Positions 28,137 to 35,978 of a stretch of DNA of 64,000 nt are shown here, in pieces (within the stretch, counting starts at the first letter, position 1; every line of letters begins with the position of its first letter). Below the pieces are notes generated by a model. The model saw nothing but the letters and a program-made list of their open reading frames with translations, ran no database searches and was not told the origin of the DNA. Source of the stretch: Acidovorax sp. 210-6 (GTDB taxonomy: Bacteria; Pseudomonadota; Gammaproteobacteria; Burkholderiales; Burkholderiaceae_C); contig NZ_JAACJE010000001.1 in the NCBI RefSeq assembly GCF_010020825.1, positions 372,001 through 436,000 on the forward strand, in the 5' to 3' direction. The translations under genes were made by a program, and so were the position numbers.

Positions 28137-28937
28137 TCAGATCGGCAGATCTGGCATCAGGTCGATGCGCATGAACGGGCCAAAGTCCGCATCGCTTTGC
28201 AGCTCTGGCACATACAGCGCCTGGCCACCCAACGTCAGCTCGCTGGCCTCATCGGCAATCCAGCCAAAGTCGCCACTCATGGCAAGGCTGATGCGCGGAA
28301 TGATCATTCGGCCCTTTTGGCCGTCGCCGTTCATGCCGCTGAAAATGATCCCGCGTTCCACGTTGGTCTTGCTGAATGCAGCGATGTTCAGGTACCCGGC
28401 ATAGGCATAGTCCACCTTGAGTGGCTCCACGTGCGCGGCCGGGTGCGCCAGCAGGCGGTAGCGGCTGTGGTCTGCGTCACTGATCTCGTAGTGGGTGCCT
28501 TCCACGTACACCAGCGGCGTGCCCCCGGTGCTGTCTTCGATCACCACGCTGGAGCTGCGGGGGTTCTTCAAAAAGAAGTAGTCCCCCGGCTGCAGCTCGG
28601 TCAGGATTTCATCGGTCACCGTGCCCGCAGCCTTGACCACCGCAGCGCCAAAGAACGCCTGTGCCAGCGTGCGCCCGTCAAACTGCACCATCGAGAGGCT
28701 CACCGCCAGGCTCTTGCTGGTCTCCAGCTCCTTGAGCGCCAGGCGCTGCCCGGAGCAGCTTTCCGGGATGGTGGTGGTCTCGCGCGAGGGCGTTGCCGTC
28801 AGCGTGCGGTTGCCGCAGCCCACGCTGTAGAGGTTTGTGAGGAAGCCCATCTCGGGGCGGCCCTTCACCGGGTCGTAGGTACCGATCATCACCGGCCCTT
28901 GGCCGTTCCAGATCATGCTGGTAGATGCAAGAGTCAT
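28137..28937 (-). CDS. Major tail (tube) protein
   Basis: A 266-residue protein between the gp38-like gene and the tape measure, the position of the tail tube in Mu-like siphoviruses. Sequence such as GFLTNLYSVGCGNRTLTATPS, VVIEDSTGGTPLVYVEGTHY and KGRMIIPRISLAMSGDFGWI looks like a beta-rich tail tube. AAGGAG precedes the ATG; the same bases contain a half copy (AGTAAAGC) of the late palindrome. A strong terminator follows. The name rests mainly on position. Confidence 0.7.
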   Translation of the reverse strand: MTLASTSMIWNGQGPVMIGTYDPVKGRPEMGFLTNLYSVGCGNRTLTATPSRETTTIPESCSGQRLALKELETSKSLAVSLSMVQFDGRTLAQAFFGAAVVKAAGTVTDEILTELQPGDYFFLKNPRSSSVVIEDSTGGTPLVYVEGTHYEISDADHSRYRLLAHPAAHVEPLKVDYAYAGYLNIAAFSKTNVERGIIFSGMNGDGQKGRMIIPRISLAMSGDFGWIADEASELTLGGQALYVPELQSDADFGPFMRIDLMPDLPI

Positions 28938-28943
28938 AGTGCT

Positions 28944-29150
28944 TTACTCCTTGTTTTTGGAAGATGCAGCAGGCTTTGCCGCAGGTGGGTCAACCGCAGC
29001 GGGTGCGTCTTTGGCGACGCCTTCTGCCTTGAGCCATTCGGCCTTGTCCTCCGCCAGGCGCAGAACGGCGCCAGGCTTGTAGTCACGGCCAGCGTGGCGG
29101 TGGGGTTTGATCAGTTCGATGCTGATGGTCTTTCGTTCAGGCTTGGACAT
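28944..29150 (-). CDS. DUF2635 family protein (Mu gp38-like)
   Basis: A 68-residue protein starting MSKPERKTISIELIKPHRHA with YKPGAVLRLAEDKAEWLKAE, which matches the short DUF2635 proteins encoded between head-tail joining and tail genes of Mu-like phages. The C-terminus is Ala/Pro/Lys low complexity. CAGGAGC precedes the ATG. It lies seven bases before the tail tube gene. Confidence 0.7.
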   Translation of the reverse strand: MSKPERKTISIELIKPHRHAGRDYKPGAVLRLAEDKAEWLKAEGVAKDAPAAVDPPAAKPAASSKNKE

Positions 29151-29214
29151 GCTGTGCTCCTGTGGTTTGAAAGTGAGTTGCTGGGGGTGAAATCAATGAG
29201 GTGAAGGCACTGGC

Positions 29215-29292
29215 TCACAGCGTCACAGCAAGCCGAAAAAGGTCGTCAAGCTGCTCCGCTGTGCCGATGGTTTCGAGTGTTTCAGTCTTCAT
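29215..29292 (-). CDS. Very small ORF, 25 residues
   Basis: A 25-residue frame (MKTETLETIGTAEQLDDLFR...) whose start overlaps the end of the preceding 38-codon frame by 11 bases. It looks peptide-like rather than random (acidic helix), and coupling to the upstream frame is possible, but there is no ribosome-binding site and no recognised family. Confidence 0.3.
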   Translation of the reverse strand: MKTETLETIGTAEQLDDLFRLAVTL

Positions 29293-29398
29293 GGTGAATC
29301 AAAGCCCATACGCAGCCCCATGCGCGGCGGGGCGTGATGTTTGGCATGGTGGGGGTCTGCATGACGCGGGTGCGGGTGCGGGTGAGTTCTTGGGCCAT
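29282..29398 (-). CDS. Very small ORF, 38 residues
   Basis: Starts MAQELTRTRTRVMQTPTMPN after a good GGAG site six bases upstream. It lies between the lectin-like gene and the DUF2635 gene, where the operon would otherwise have about 260 uncoded bases. Basic and short; no function assigned. Confidence 0.4.
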   Translation of the reverse strand: MAQELTRTRTRVMQTPTMPNITPRRAWGCVWALIHHED

Positions 29399-29410
29399 GG
29401 TTTCTCCGGG

Positions 29411-30229
29411 CTACCACCAGGGCGCGATACCGAGGTCATTGGCGATCCAGCGCTCGACTGCTGAAATCGCGGCGTCGGTCTGGGGGGTGTTGACGGTCGC
29501 CAAGTGGGCCAACTCCATACCAAGCGCCGCGCTGGACGTGCTTGCGATAGTTGCGATGCCCGTAACATCACTGGTGGTGCCGCTGGCCGTGGAGGCCCAT
29601 GTACCCCCATTGACGCGACACCGCAATTGCCCGGACTGGTGTGACATGGTGACCACGGCCCAGGTGTCCGCATCGAAAGTCCGTACCACCTCCTGCGCTG
29701 CGCCCGCGTAGTTGTACGCTCGCGCACTGACCACAGCGCCAGACTTCGATAGGTGGAGCCCGACATAACCGCGGTTGTCGTTCAGGATTGCGTCGTTTGC
29801 CCAGGGCGACCCTGAGTCAGCACCTGCGCCAGTAACTTTGACGCCGCAGATGACCAGCTTGGTCGTCGAAGTAACCAGGGAACTGATTGGCATCCAACCG
29901 CCCCCGGCCGTCGCATACATTTGCGGATAACTGGATGCGGGGAACAAACCTGCGCTGCGTCCGTTGGCTGCGGCCAACTTCAGTTTTGGTTTGTCGGCAT
30001 AGACGCTGTCGAAGTACTCCGTCTCGACGACTTTGCTGCGAACACTACCGATTGTTGCCCCGTCTGAAGTAACGTTACCGCCCGATACGCCGTTCGCTGC
30101 GAACAAGGTTGTGCTGTCTGTGAAGTCAACCCACATCGTCGCGCCCGCCACCATTTCGGGCGGTATTTCATCCGTCCAGATACTGTCGCGACGGGAGAGG
30201 CCCAGCTGGCCGGCTTGCAGCAGCATCAT
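29411..30229 (-). CDS. Virion surface protein, concanavalin/LamG-like
   Basis: A 272-residue beta-rich protein with MWVDFTDSTTLFAANGVSGG at the start of the fold and AWVVTM-type strands later (DTWAVVTMSHQSGQLRCRVN), in the style of LamG/laminin jelly-roll lectins. The end, ISAVERWIANDLGIAPWW, is typical of phage proteins that place such a domain before a short C-terminal helix. It overlaps the upstream gene by four bases and belongs to a cassette of surface proteins between joining and tail genes. Confidence 0.65.
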   Translation of the reverse strand: MMLLQAGQLGLSRRDSIWTDEIPPEMVAGATMWVDFTDSTTLFAANGVSGGNVTSDGATIGSVRSKVVETEYFDSVYADKPKLKLAAANGRSAGLFPASSYPQMYATAGGGWMPISSLVTSTTKLVICGVKVTGAGADSGSPWANDAILNDNRGYVGLHLSKSGAVVSARAYNYAGAAQEVVRTFDADTWAVVTMSHQSGQLRCRVNGGTWASTASGTTSDVTGIATIASTSSAALGMELAHLATVNTPQTDAAISAVERWIANDLGIAPWW

Positions 30230-30840
30230 GCGTCGTTCTCCGCGTCAGTCGTGATGAACAAATCGACGCCGTGCAGGCGCGCGACGATCGCCAGCGTGTC
30301 CGCAGCATCGGCGGCTTTGCGGTAGACCCGGAAGAAAATTGTGTCGCCGTCCGCAGGGGTGTTCGCGACAGTGAATGCAGCAGTCTCGCCGCTGACGTAC
30401 AGCCGGTTGGTGGTACCGCCGGTGTCGGTCACCTCCACGGCTGTGCCATAGGCCTGGTTGATCGCTTCGTCGTCGCCCACCGCCACTGCCTGGATGCCCC
30501 ACACCACGCCAAAGTTCGTCGTGGTCGCTGCATGCGACCAGCGAAAACGCGCCGTGATCGTGCCCCGGTTCCAGCGCTTGGGTAGCGGGATGGCGAATTG
30601 GCAGTGCTGCTGCGTGTTCTGGTGAAAGTTCAGCGTCTGCACGTCGGGCTGGTTGGCCGACGTGGCGATGTTGGTCAGAACGCCGCTCCCTCCCGATGCG
30701 CTAGGCTGCATCGAACCGGCCATGATGGGGATCATCATGCGGCCGGCCGTACTACCACCGCCGCCAGCACCCGCGTACAGCGCCTTGATGTCGGCCGCGA
30801 TGGCTTCGGCCAGTGCGGTAATGCGCTGTTCCAGCGTCAT
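30226..30840 (-). CDS. Virion structural protein with shared N-terminal helix
   Basis: A 204-residue protein. Its first 20 residues (MTLEQRITALAEAIAADIKA) are nearly the same as those of the next gene upstream (MSLETRIIALAQAVGADVKT), suggesting a common attachment or trimerisation helix. A Gly-rich hinge follows, then a beta-rich body (GTITARFRWSHAATTTNFGV; GDTIFFRVYRKAADAADTLA) like phage fibre or decoration domains. Unknown target. Confidence 0.6.
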   Translation of the reverse strand: MTLEQRITALAEAIAADIKALYAGAGGGGSTAGRMMIPIMAGSMQPSASGGSGVLTNIATSANQPDVQTLNFHQNTQQHCQFAIPLPKRWNRGTITARFRWSHAATTTNFGVVWGIQAVAVGDDEAINQAYGTAVEVTDTGGTTNRLYVSGETAAFTVANTPADGDTIFFRVYRKAADAADTLAIVARLHGVDLFITTDAENDA

Positions 30841-30843
30841 GGC

Positions 30844-31356
30844 TTATGCCTTGGCGGCGGTGTAGTCGGCCACAAAGTCGTGGTCGGTGTCGCCCACGGC
30901 CGCAGCCGCCTGGGCGCCGATGTTGTCGCGGGCCTGCGCCTGCTGCGGCGCGCTCAATGCCTGGGCAGCGTCGTAGCGCACGCGGGTGGCCACTTCGGCG
31001 GCGATGGTCGCGGCGAAGCTCGGATCATTGCCCAGCGCCGCCGCCAGCTCGTTCAGGGTATCCAGCGCAGCGCCCGCGCCGTTGATGAGGTCGTTTTTGA
31101 CAGCCGCCTTTGCAGCCTCGATGCTGTCGAAAATCTTGTCCGCGCTCCAGGTCACGCCGGTATTTCCGTTGCCCGCGCCGTCGTCAATGACCGCGCCCGC
31201 GCCACCGATGAGCGTGAGCAGCTCATTGATGGCCGCCACAAGGCTGGTCTTGGTGGTGGTGTTGAGCGCGCTCAGGCTACCCTGGGCAGCGGTCAGTGTT
31301 TTAACGTCAGCGCCCACGGCCTGTGCCAGGGCGATGATGCGTGTTTCAAGAGACAT
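30844..31356 (-). CDS. Tail-fibre-like protein
   Basis: A 170-residue protein with the shared N-terminal helix and then the repeat style of phage tail fibres: TSLVAAINELLTLIG, NLINGA-type loops, ALDTLNELAAALGNDPSFAA and QARDNIGA. Such segments form trimeric coiled coils in fibres. It ends shortly after, without a receptor-binding domain, so it may act as a stalk for the neighbouring proteins. Confidence 0.65.
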   Translation of the reverse strand: MSLETRIIALAQAVGADVKTLTAAQGSLSALNTTTKTSLVAAINELLTLIGGAGAVIDDGAGNGNTGVTWSADKIFDSIEAAKAAVKNDLINGAGAALDTLNELAAALGNDPSFAATIAAEVATRVRYDAAQALSAPQQAQARDNIGAQAAAAVGDTDHDFVADYTAAKA

Positions 31357-31371
31357 GGGGTTTCCTTTTTT

Positions 31372-31620
31372 TCAGGCCTTGGCCAGGATGTAGTAGGCGA
31401 GCGGATCAATGGCGCCCAAGCCAATGTTCTGCTGGGCGTCGAGCTGTGCGGTTGGGTCGGCGGCCATCTCGGACAAGCGGTTGGCGATCAAGAACGCCCC
31501 AGGTGCTGGCTTGCCCGCAATCAGCACGCCCATGTCGGCCGGCAGCTCGCTGGGCGTGCGCACCATGCGCAGCTCCATCGCGGGCGGCGCCTCGAACTCC
31601 AGCTCGATCACGTCAGACAT
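31372..31620 (-). CDS. Hypothetical phage protein, 82 residues
   Basis: Starts MSDVIELEFEAPPAMELRMV and contains LIAGKPAPGAFLIANRLSEM. It overlaps the stop of the upstream gene by eight bases (ATGTCTGA), which suggests translational coupling. Acidic, cytoplasmic type, no recognised domain. Probably part of the surface-protein cassette. Confidence 0.55.
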   Translation of the reverse strand: MSDVIELEFEAPPAMELRMVRTPSELPADMGVLIAGKPAPGAFLIANRLSEMAADPTAQLDAQQNIGLGAIDPLAYYILAKA

Positions 31621-31945
31621 CGGTGGCCCCCTGCACCACGTTGAAAGTGGCCGTGCTCGAAGGCCAGCGAAACCCGCTGGGCGAGACAAACACCACATCA
31701 AACTGTGCCTCGCCCACCGGCCAGGCCCTGGTATCCAGGCACTGCAGGTGCACATGCCGCGCAGACACCGGATCCACCCACTCTGCCAAGAGCGCGGCGA
31801 TCAGGCCGCCTTTGGGTGTGCGCACTTGCGAATGCAAGGCCCAGCCCGCAAAGTGCCCGTCGGCAAACCGGCTGGGGATGCGCACCGTCAGGTCAAAGCT
31901 GGCGCCGCGCTTGAGTTCCCAAGGCTTCTTGGTGTCGCACGACAT
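31613..31945 (-). CDS. Hypothetical phage protein, BppU-N-like beta fold
   Basis: A 110-residue protein with KRGASFDLTVRIPSRFADGH, VRTPKGGLIAALLAEWVDP and WPSSTATFNVVQGATDV. This alternation (opening polar strand, inner xVRTPxG strand, closing STATFNVVQ) resembles the Ig-like BppU N-terminal domain of phage fibres and baseplates. Assignment is by pattern only. Confidence 0.5.
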   Translation of the reverse strand: MSCDTKKPWELKRGASFDLTVRIPSRFADGHFAGWALHSQVRTPKGGLIAALLAEWVDPVSARHVHLQCLDTRAWPVGEAQFDVVFVSPSGFRWPSSTATFNVVQGATDV

Positions 31946-31948
31946 ACG

Positions 31949-32398
31949 TCAGCACCCATCCTTCGTCATCGTGTACTGCACCCGGTACAGGTCGGCAAAC
32001 AAGAGCGTCTGCGCGTCGTAGTCCAGCACCTTGCCGCTCTCCCAACCAATCACGCGGGCGCCTTTGCAGGGCTTGTGCCCGATGAGCGCTGTGCGCACTT
32101 GGCCGATCAGCTTGCGTGCATCCTCGCCAATGTGTTCACCGCGCTGGTCTGCGTAGTTGCGCAGCGCCAGCACCACGCCAAACCGCACCAAGGATTCCTG
32201 CGCCAGCACGCCCACCGAATCCGGCACCTTGTTGGTGTTCTCATCCTCTGCAAACACCACGTAGGCACTGGGCGTGCGAAAACTGCGCAGCTCCTTGACG
32301 GCCGCAAAATCAGCGGCACCGCCCACAAGCTGCAAGTCACGCACATGCCCCTCCAGGCGCTTGACGACCAGCCCGGTATCGAACGGCTCGAAGCTCAT
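31949..32398 (-). CDS. Mu gp37-like head-tail joining / tail terminator protein
   Basis: A 149-residue protein in the gp37 (DUF1834) position, with RSFRTPSAYVVFAEDENTN and LRNYADQRGEHIGEDARKLI, characteristic of this family. Its ATGA start overlaps the gp36-like gene. In tailed phages this position commonly encodes the protein that caps the tail at the neck. Confidence 0.7.
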   Translation of the reverse strand: MSFEPFDTGLVVKRLEGHVRDLQLVGGAADFAAVKELRSFRTPSAYVVFAEDENTNKVPDSVGVLAQESLVRFGVVLALRNYADQRGEHIGEDARKLIGQVRTALIGHKPCKGARVIGWESGKVLDYDAQTLLFADLYRVQYTMTKDGC

Positions 32399-32907
32399 CG
32401 AAACCCCTTCAACTGGTCGCGTCCGAAGACCTTGGGCGCGTGAACGAACCGCGCGTCCGTCTGGTCGATGGCCACCGTGTCCTGAATGCCCAAACTGAAC
32501 TTGCCGTCCGCCGTCTGCTGCAGCAGGCGCACGGCATCGTTGTAGCCCCGCGCGATCGGGTCTTTGCTCTCCATGGCCGTGCGGTTCTTGTGCAGCAGGT
32601 AGCGCGCAATGGCGCGGCACCAGGCGCTCACAAGCGGGTTCACCGGGTTCAGCGGCAGCGCATAGCCGCGCTTGGCCAGGTACCCATCAATGAGCGAACA
32701 GGCATCGCGCACCGCTGTGTCGATGCGTGCAGCGGCACGCTGCGCCGCCTGCACGTCATCCGTCCCCCATGCGCTCACATCTGCAGCGCGCAGCACGGCG
32801 TCCAGCAGCTCGGCAGGCACCGGCCTGCGGTGCTCGTCGCTGGCCACCTCGGACAGCTCCAGCGCGCCGGGGCTGTCTGCCAGGTCTGCATGCGTGATGT
32901 AAGGCAT
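32395..32907 (-). CDS. DUF1320 family protein (Mu gp36-like)
   Basis: A 170-residue helical protein with the DUF1320 pattern: MPYITHADLAD start, RIDTAVRDACSLIDGYLAKR, LVSAWCRAIARYLLH. It resembles head-completion adaptors of other phages that bridge portal and tail. It lies directly after the capsid gene, as in Mu. Confidence 0.8.
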   Translation of the reverse strand: MPYITHADLADSPGALELSEVASDEHRRPVPAELLDAVLRAADVSAWGTDDVQAAQRAAARIDTAVRDACSLIDGYLAKRGYALPLNPVNPLVSAWCRAIARYLLHKNRTAMESKDPIARGYNDAVRLLQQTADGKFSLGIQDTVAIDQTDARFVHAPKVFGRDQLKGFR

Positions 32908-32922
32908 GGGCTCGGGCCTCGC

Positions 32923-33828
32923 TTACAGCCAGTCGGCCACCAGCAAATCCAGCGTTCCGGCCAGATCGTTGCTGACCTGCACGCCGCCTTCGTTGACCAG
33001 ATCGGCCGTCAGCAGGCGGTTTGCCGTGAACTTGAGCGCCTTGGGAACCACCAGCAGGTTGGGCGAAATACCCAGCGGGCGGCCATAGTCGCCGGTCTGC
33101 GTGTCCATGGCCGTGATGGCCGCCTTGAGGTTCTCGGCAGTCAGCGCCTTGTTGCTGGCATGGGCCAGTTGCCAGAAGCCGAAGCCCGCATTGCGGCGCG
33201 CATCCACGCCATAGACGAACTGCCCGGCATTGAAGACGTTGTCGTCGGTCTCGGCCGTCTTCGCCACAAAGTTCGGTTTCTTGCGGTCCTGGAAGATCAG
33301 CGGCTTGAGCGCACGGCGCGTTTCCAGCACGTACCAGCTCGGCCCCGCGCCGCCGTCGTCGGACAGGTTGGAGACGTTGACTTCCTTGCCCTTCTCGTTC
33401 AGCACCTTGTGGCTGGTGGAGAAGAACGGTTGGCCGTCGTAACACAGAGCCGTGCGGCCATCCTTGAGCAGACGGAACACCAGCTCGTCGGGGTGGGCCT
33501 CTGCAGCGCGCCCCATCTCGGTCATCAGGGGCGTATAGACGCCGTACTGATCGTCCTCGATGGCGCTGCGCGGCACGCCCACCGTCAGCTCGAACGGCTT
33601 ATTCTTGATGGTGTAGCCGTGGTTGCCAATGGCGTGCACCACACGGTCGCCCAGCCACTCGCGCAGGCCGGGCAGCTGGCCCAGCCAGCCGTATTCCTCG
33701 CTGCCGGTCGTGCTGGGCACCACCGTGGCAATCTGGAGGTACTGGCTGGCGGCCTGGCCCAGGCCCGCCTTGAAGGCCGCGTTGAACGCTACATGCAGCG
33801 CCTTCAGGTTGGCGTTGTTGATATCCAT
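32923..33828 (-). CDS. Major capsid protein, Mu gpT family
   Basis: A 301-residue protein starting MDINNANLKALHVAFNAAFK, with SEEYGWLGQLPGLREWLGDR and later RRNAGFGFWQLAHASNKALT and NLLVVPKALKFTANRLLTAD, all typical of Mu gpT major head proteins (HK97-like fold). It follows the decoration gene and precedes the gp36 homologue. Confidence 0.9.
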   Translation of the reverse strand: MDINNANLKALHVAFNAAFKAGLGQAASQYLQIATVVPSTTGSEEYGWLGQLPGLREWLGDRVVHAIGNHGYTIKNKPFELTVGVPRSAIEDDQYGVYTPLMTEMGRAAEAHPDELVFRLLKDGRTALCYDGQPFFSTSHKVLNEKGKEVNVSNLSDDGGAGPSWYVLETRRALKPLIFQDRKKPNFVAKTAETDDNVFNAGQFVYGVDARRNAGFGFWQLAHASNKALTAENLKAAITAMDTQTGDYGRPLGISPNLLVVPKALKFTANRLLTADLVNEGGVQVSNDLAGTLDLLVADWL

Positions 33829-33877
33829 GGTGGAAGTTCCTCAGTGAAATGGGTTTTCAGGTCAGGGCGCTGGGGGG

Positions 33878-34284
33878 TCAGGCAACGCGGGTGCCAATGC
33901 GCACCCACACGCCGCCTTCGTCCACATCCAGGATCTCGCCCGCAATGCAGGTGCCAGCGTTGGCCACTGTCTGGTCGTCCACGGCGAAGGCGTTGGCGCC
34001 AATGTCCGCACGGGTGATCTCGGTGCCGCCAGTGCTGTTGGCAAAGCAGAAGACGCCACGCGCACCATCCGTCAGCTCATCGCCCTGCCCTGGGCCTGCA
34101 CGGCGCGCTTGCGAGCCACCGCACGCACAGGGGTGGTGGCTGCGGCCGTGGCGGGCGTTGCATTGCCCGAGCCGTCCAGCACATACATGGCACCGGCATA
34201 GATCGTCACAGCAGCGGCAAGGGGGTCGGCCACCAGGTCGCCAGCGCGCTGGGCGGTGGGTCGGTCTTTGGTCAAAGCAGTCAT
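33878..34284 (-). pseudogene. Head decoration-like protein split by a -1 frameshift
   Basis: The first frame (34284 to 34072) starts MTALTKDRPTAQRAGDLVAD and stops after VQAQGRAMS. The next frame continues the same protein with GDELTDGARGVFCFANSTGG, ITRADIGANAFAVDDQTVAN and ends VWVRIGTRVA at 33878. Total length fits about 135 residues if the ribosome slips back one base near 34080. This protein type lies between protease/scaffold and capsid in many Mu-like phages. Mutation, sequencing error or programmed slippage are all possible; no classic slippery heptamer is present. Confidence 0.65.
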
Positions 34285-34312
34285 GTCAGCTCCGGTAGTT
34301 GGAAAGGGGCGG

Positions 34313-34861
34313 TTACGCCTTGCCCTTGGCGTAGGCCTCAGGCGTCAGGCCGCAGGCGGCGGCCACGGCCAGCTCGTCCTTGGTGAGGCCGTGGTTGGCG
34401 TCGCCAGGGGGCGGCGGCTCCTTGCCGCCGGTCTGGGTGCCGGTCAGCGCGGCGATGGGCTTGGCGGTGTCGAGGTACTGCGACAGCGCGGCCACGTTGG
34501 TCTTGCCCAGGTCGCGCGCCCAGGCCTCTTGGGCGGGCAGCAGGCGACCATCCTTCAGCGCAGGGGCGATCAGGTCTTCGACCTTGCGCTCGGTGTTCTG
34601 CGCCGTCAGCGCGGCCACGCTGGTCTTGAGCTCTTCCACCACGGCCACCGGCACATACTTGGCCGGGTCCGGGGTGGCGGCCGTGCGCAGGCTGGTGCAC
34701 GCGGCCGTCACGGTTTCCGCCGTGGCGTTGCCGTCCAGCTTCAGCGCGGCGCGGGCGGCATCGGCCTGGGCCTTGATCGAGGTGCAGGCCGCAATGGCCG
34801 CGTCTTCAGTGGTGGTGGCAGGCAGGCCGATGGCCGCCAGCAGTTTTTCCAGCAGGGTCAC
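34313..34861 (-). CDS. Candidate nested scaffold protein (Mu gpZ-like)
   Basis: An in-frame GTG at 34861 lies seven bases after CCGGAG and opens exactly where the helical scaffold half of the protease begins (TLLEKLLAAIGLPATTTEDA). Mu makes its scaffold Z from an internal start within gene I, so a 182-residue nested product is plausible here. Only sequence position supports it. Confidence 0.35.
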   Translation of the reverse strand: MTLLEKLLAAIGLPATTTEDAAIAACTSIKAQADAARAALKLDGNATAETVTAACTSLRTAATPDPAKYVPVAVVEELKTSVAALTAQNTERKVEDLIAPALKDGRLLPAQEAWARDLGKTNVAALSQYLDTAKPIAALTGTQTGGKEPPPPGDANHGLTKDELAVAAACGLTPEAYAKGKA

Positions 34862-35422
34862 TGTGGTCTCCGGTGGGTTGGGGATCGTGAAGCGGGCACT
34901 GGCGGCGGCCATCAGGTTGACGCCCTCCATGCCCGCGATGGCGGGGTGATTGGTGAACGCACCCATCAAGATGCGCGTGATCTCGCCCGTGGCGCGGGCG
35001 TACTCGAACACGGGGGAGAAGTAGCGGTACTCGCCAGCGGCCACCAGGTCGCGGGCGCGCTGGGTCAGCTCCACCTCGGCAAACAGGCCACGGCCCTCGA
35101 TCCAGCGCAGGCCGTGCATCCACCCGGCGGCGGGCGCGGGCTGGCCGTTCGCCTCCTTGTGCAGGGTCTGGTGCTCGTAGTCGATGACCGGGGGCTGCTG
35201 CGCGTTGAAGGCAGCGATCACGCGGCCAGCAATGGCCTGGTTGATGCGCCAGGCTGGCACATCCATCTCGCGCCCGTCGGCGGGGGTGAAGTCCTGCGCC
35301 GGGGTGACCTGCAGCAGCACGCGGCCTGTGGGCATGCCGGGCGCAGACACGTCTGCGCTGACCGCCGCAAACGAGCAAGCTGCAATGGCGATGGATGAAA
35401 GTGGGAGTGCTGTGCGAGGCAT
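34313..35422 (-). CDS. Mu gpI-like capsid maturation protease and scaffold
   Basis: A 369-residue protein with a protease half (PAWRINQAIAGRVIAAFNAQ, VIDYEHQTLH, GLFAEVELTQRARDLVAAGE, FSPVFEYA, LMGAFTNHPAIAGM), a family pattern of Mu I proteins, and a helical Ala-rich scaffold half. It is the first gene of the leftward head-tail operon, right after the Mor gene and a 16-bp palindrome. The ATG at 35422 lacks a good ribosome-binding site. A nested scaffold start is likely at 34861. Confidence 0.85.
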   Translation of the reverse strand: MPRTALPLSSIAIAACSFAAVSADVSAPGMPTGRVLLQVTPAQDFTPADGREMDVPAWRINQAIAGRVIAAFNAQQPPVIDYEHQTLHKEANGQPAPAAGWMHGLRWIEGRGLFAEVELTQRARDLVAAGEYRYFSPVFEYARATGEITRILMGAFTNHPAIAGMEGVNLMAAASARFTIPNPPETTVTLLEKLLAAIGLPATTTEDAAIAACTSIKAQADAARAALKLDGNATAETVTAACTSLRTAATPDPAKYVPVAVVEELKTSVAALTAQNTERKVEDLIAPALKDGRLLPAQEAWARDLGKTNVAALSQYLDTAKPIAALTGTQTGGKEPPPPGDANHGLTKDELAVAAACGLTPEAYAKGKA

Positions 35423-35457
35423 GCCGCCATGGTGTCGGCGGCAGCGCTTGGGTGAGA

Positions 35458-35473
35458 AGTAAAGCGCTTTACT
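35458..35473. promoter_or_regulatory. Perfect 16-bp palindrome at the head of the leftward late operon
   Basis: AGTAAAGCGCTTTACT is a perfect palindrome, 35 bases before the protease start and 58 bases after the Mor stop. The identical sequence lies before the rightward lysis/terminase operon. The location fits an activator (Mor-type) or repressor site controlling late genes. Confidence 0.65.
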
Positions 35474-35531
35474 TTTTCAGCACAGGGCTGAACGCTGGCG
35501 CATTGCACGCCAGCGCAGGGTTCCAAACAGG

Positions 35532-35975
35532 CTATGCGCCGTCGCCGTCCAGGCCCGGCAGGCGGCCTTGGCGGCGCCGAAACTGCTCATCCTGCCATGC
35601 GCCCACGATCTGGCGCACGCGCATGGGCGTGAGGTCGTACTTGTCGGCCAACACCTCGTAGTCGCCCCGGAACTCCTCACACATCTTGCGGTCGCGGGCC
35701 GACAGGTGCACCGCGACACCCTTGGCGAGGTAGATCGCGCGGCCGCCTTTTTCGTTGGCCAGGTGCTGCAACTGTATGACGGCCACGCGGGCCATGGCCC
35801 CCAGCACCTGCAGCCAGGCCGGGTCAGGCCGGTCCTGGCCCACGCGGGCATCGGTGAACGCCATGGCTTGAAACAGGCACAGTGCAACGTCGCGCATGTC
35901 TTCCGTCAGGCCTGCAGGCAGTTGTGCGTCCAGCACGCAGGCCTCGGCCGCAGTCATGTGTTTGGCAGGGAGCAT
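35532..35975 (-). CDS. mor: Mor-family transcription activator
   Basis: A 147-residue protein with a helical dimerisation half (GLTEDMRDVALCLFQAMAF; AVIQLQHLANEKGGRAIYLA) and a C-terminal helix-turn-helix (FRGDYEVLADKYDLTPMRVR). This matches Mor/C activators that turn on middle or late promoters of Mu. It is the last early gene and sits directly before the leftward late operon. Only one Mor/C-type gene is seen in the prophage. Confidence 0.85.
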   Translation of the reverse strand: MLPAKHMTAAEACVLDAQLPAGLTEDMRDVALCLFQAMAFTDARVGQDRPDPAWLQVLGAMARVAVIQLQHLANEKGGRAIYLAKGVAVHLSARDRKMCEEFRGDYEVLADKYDLTPMRVRQIVGAWQDEQFRRRQGRLPGLDGDGA

Positions 35976-35978
35976 TGT

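Noticed and set aside
29299-29766. A 155-codon leftward frame opposite part of the lectin-like gene frame
   Set aside because: It overlaps the lectin-like gene in another frame on the same strand and has a Pro/Arg/Ser-rich shadow composition.
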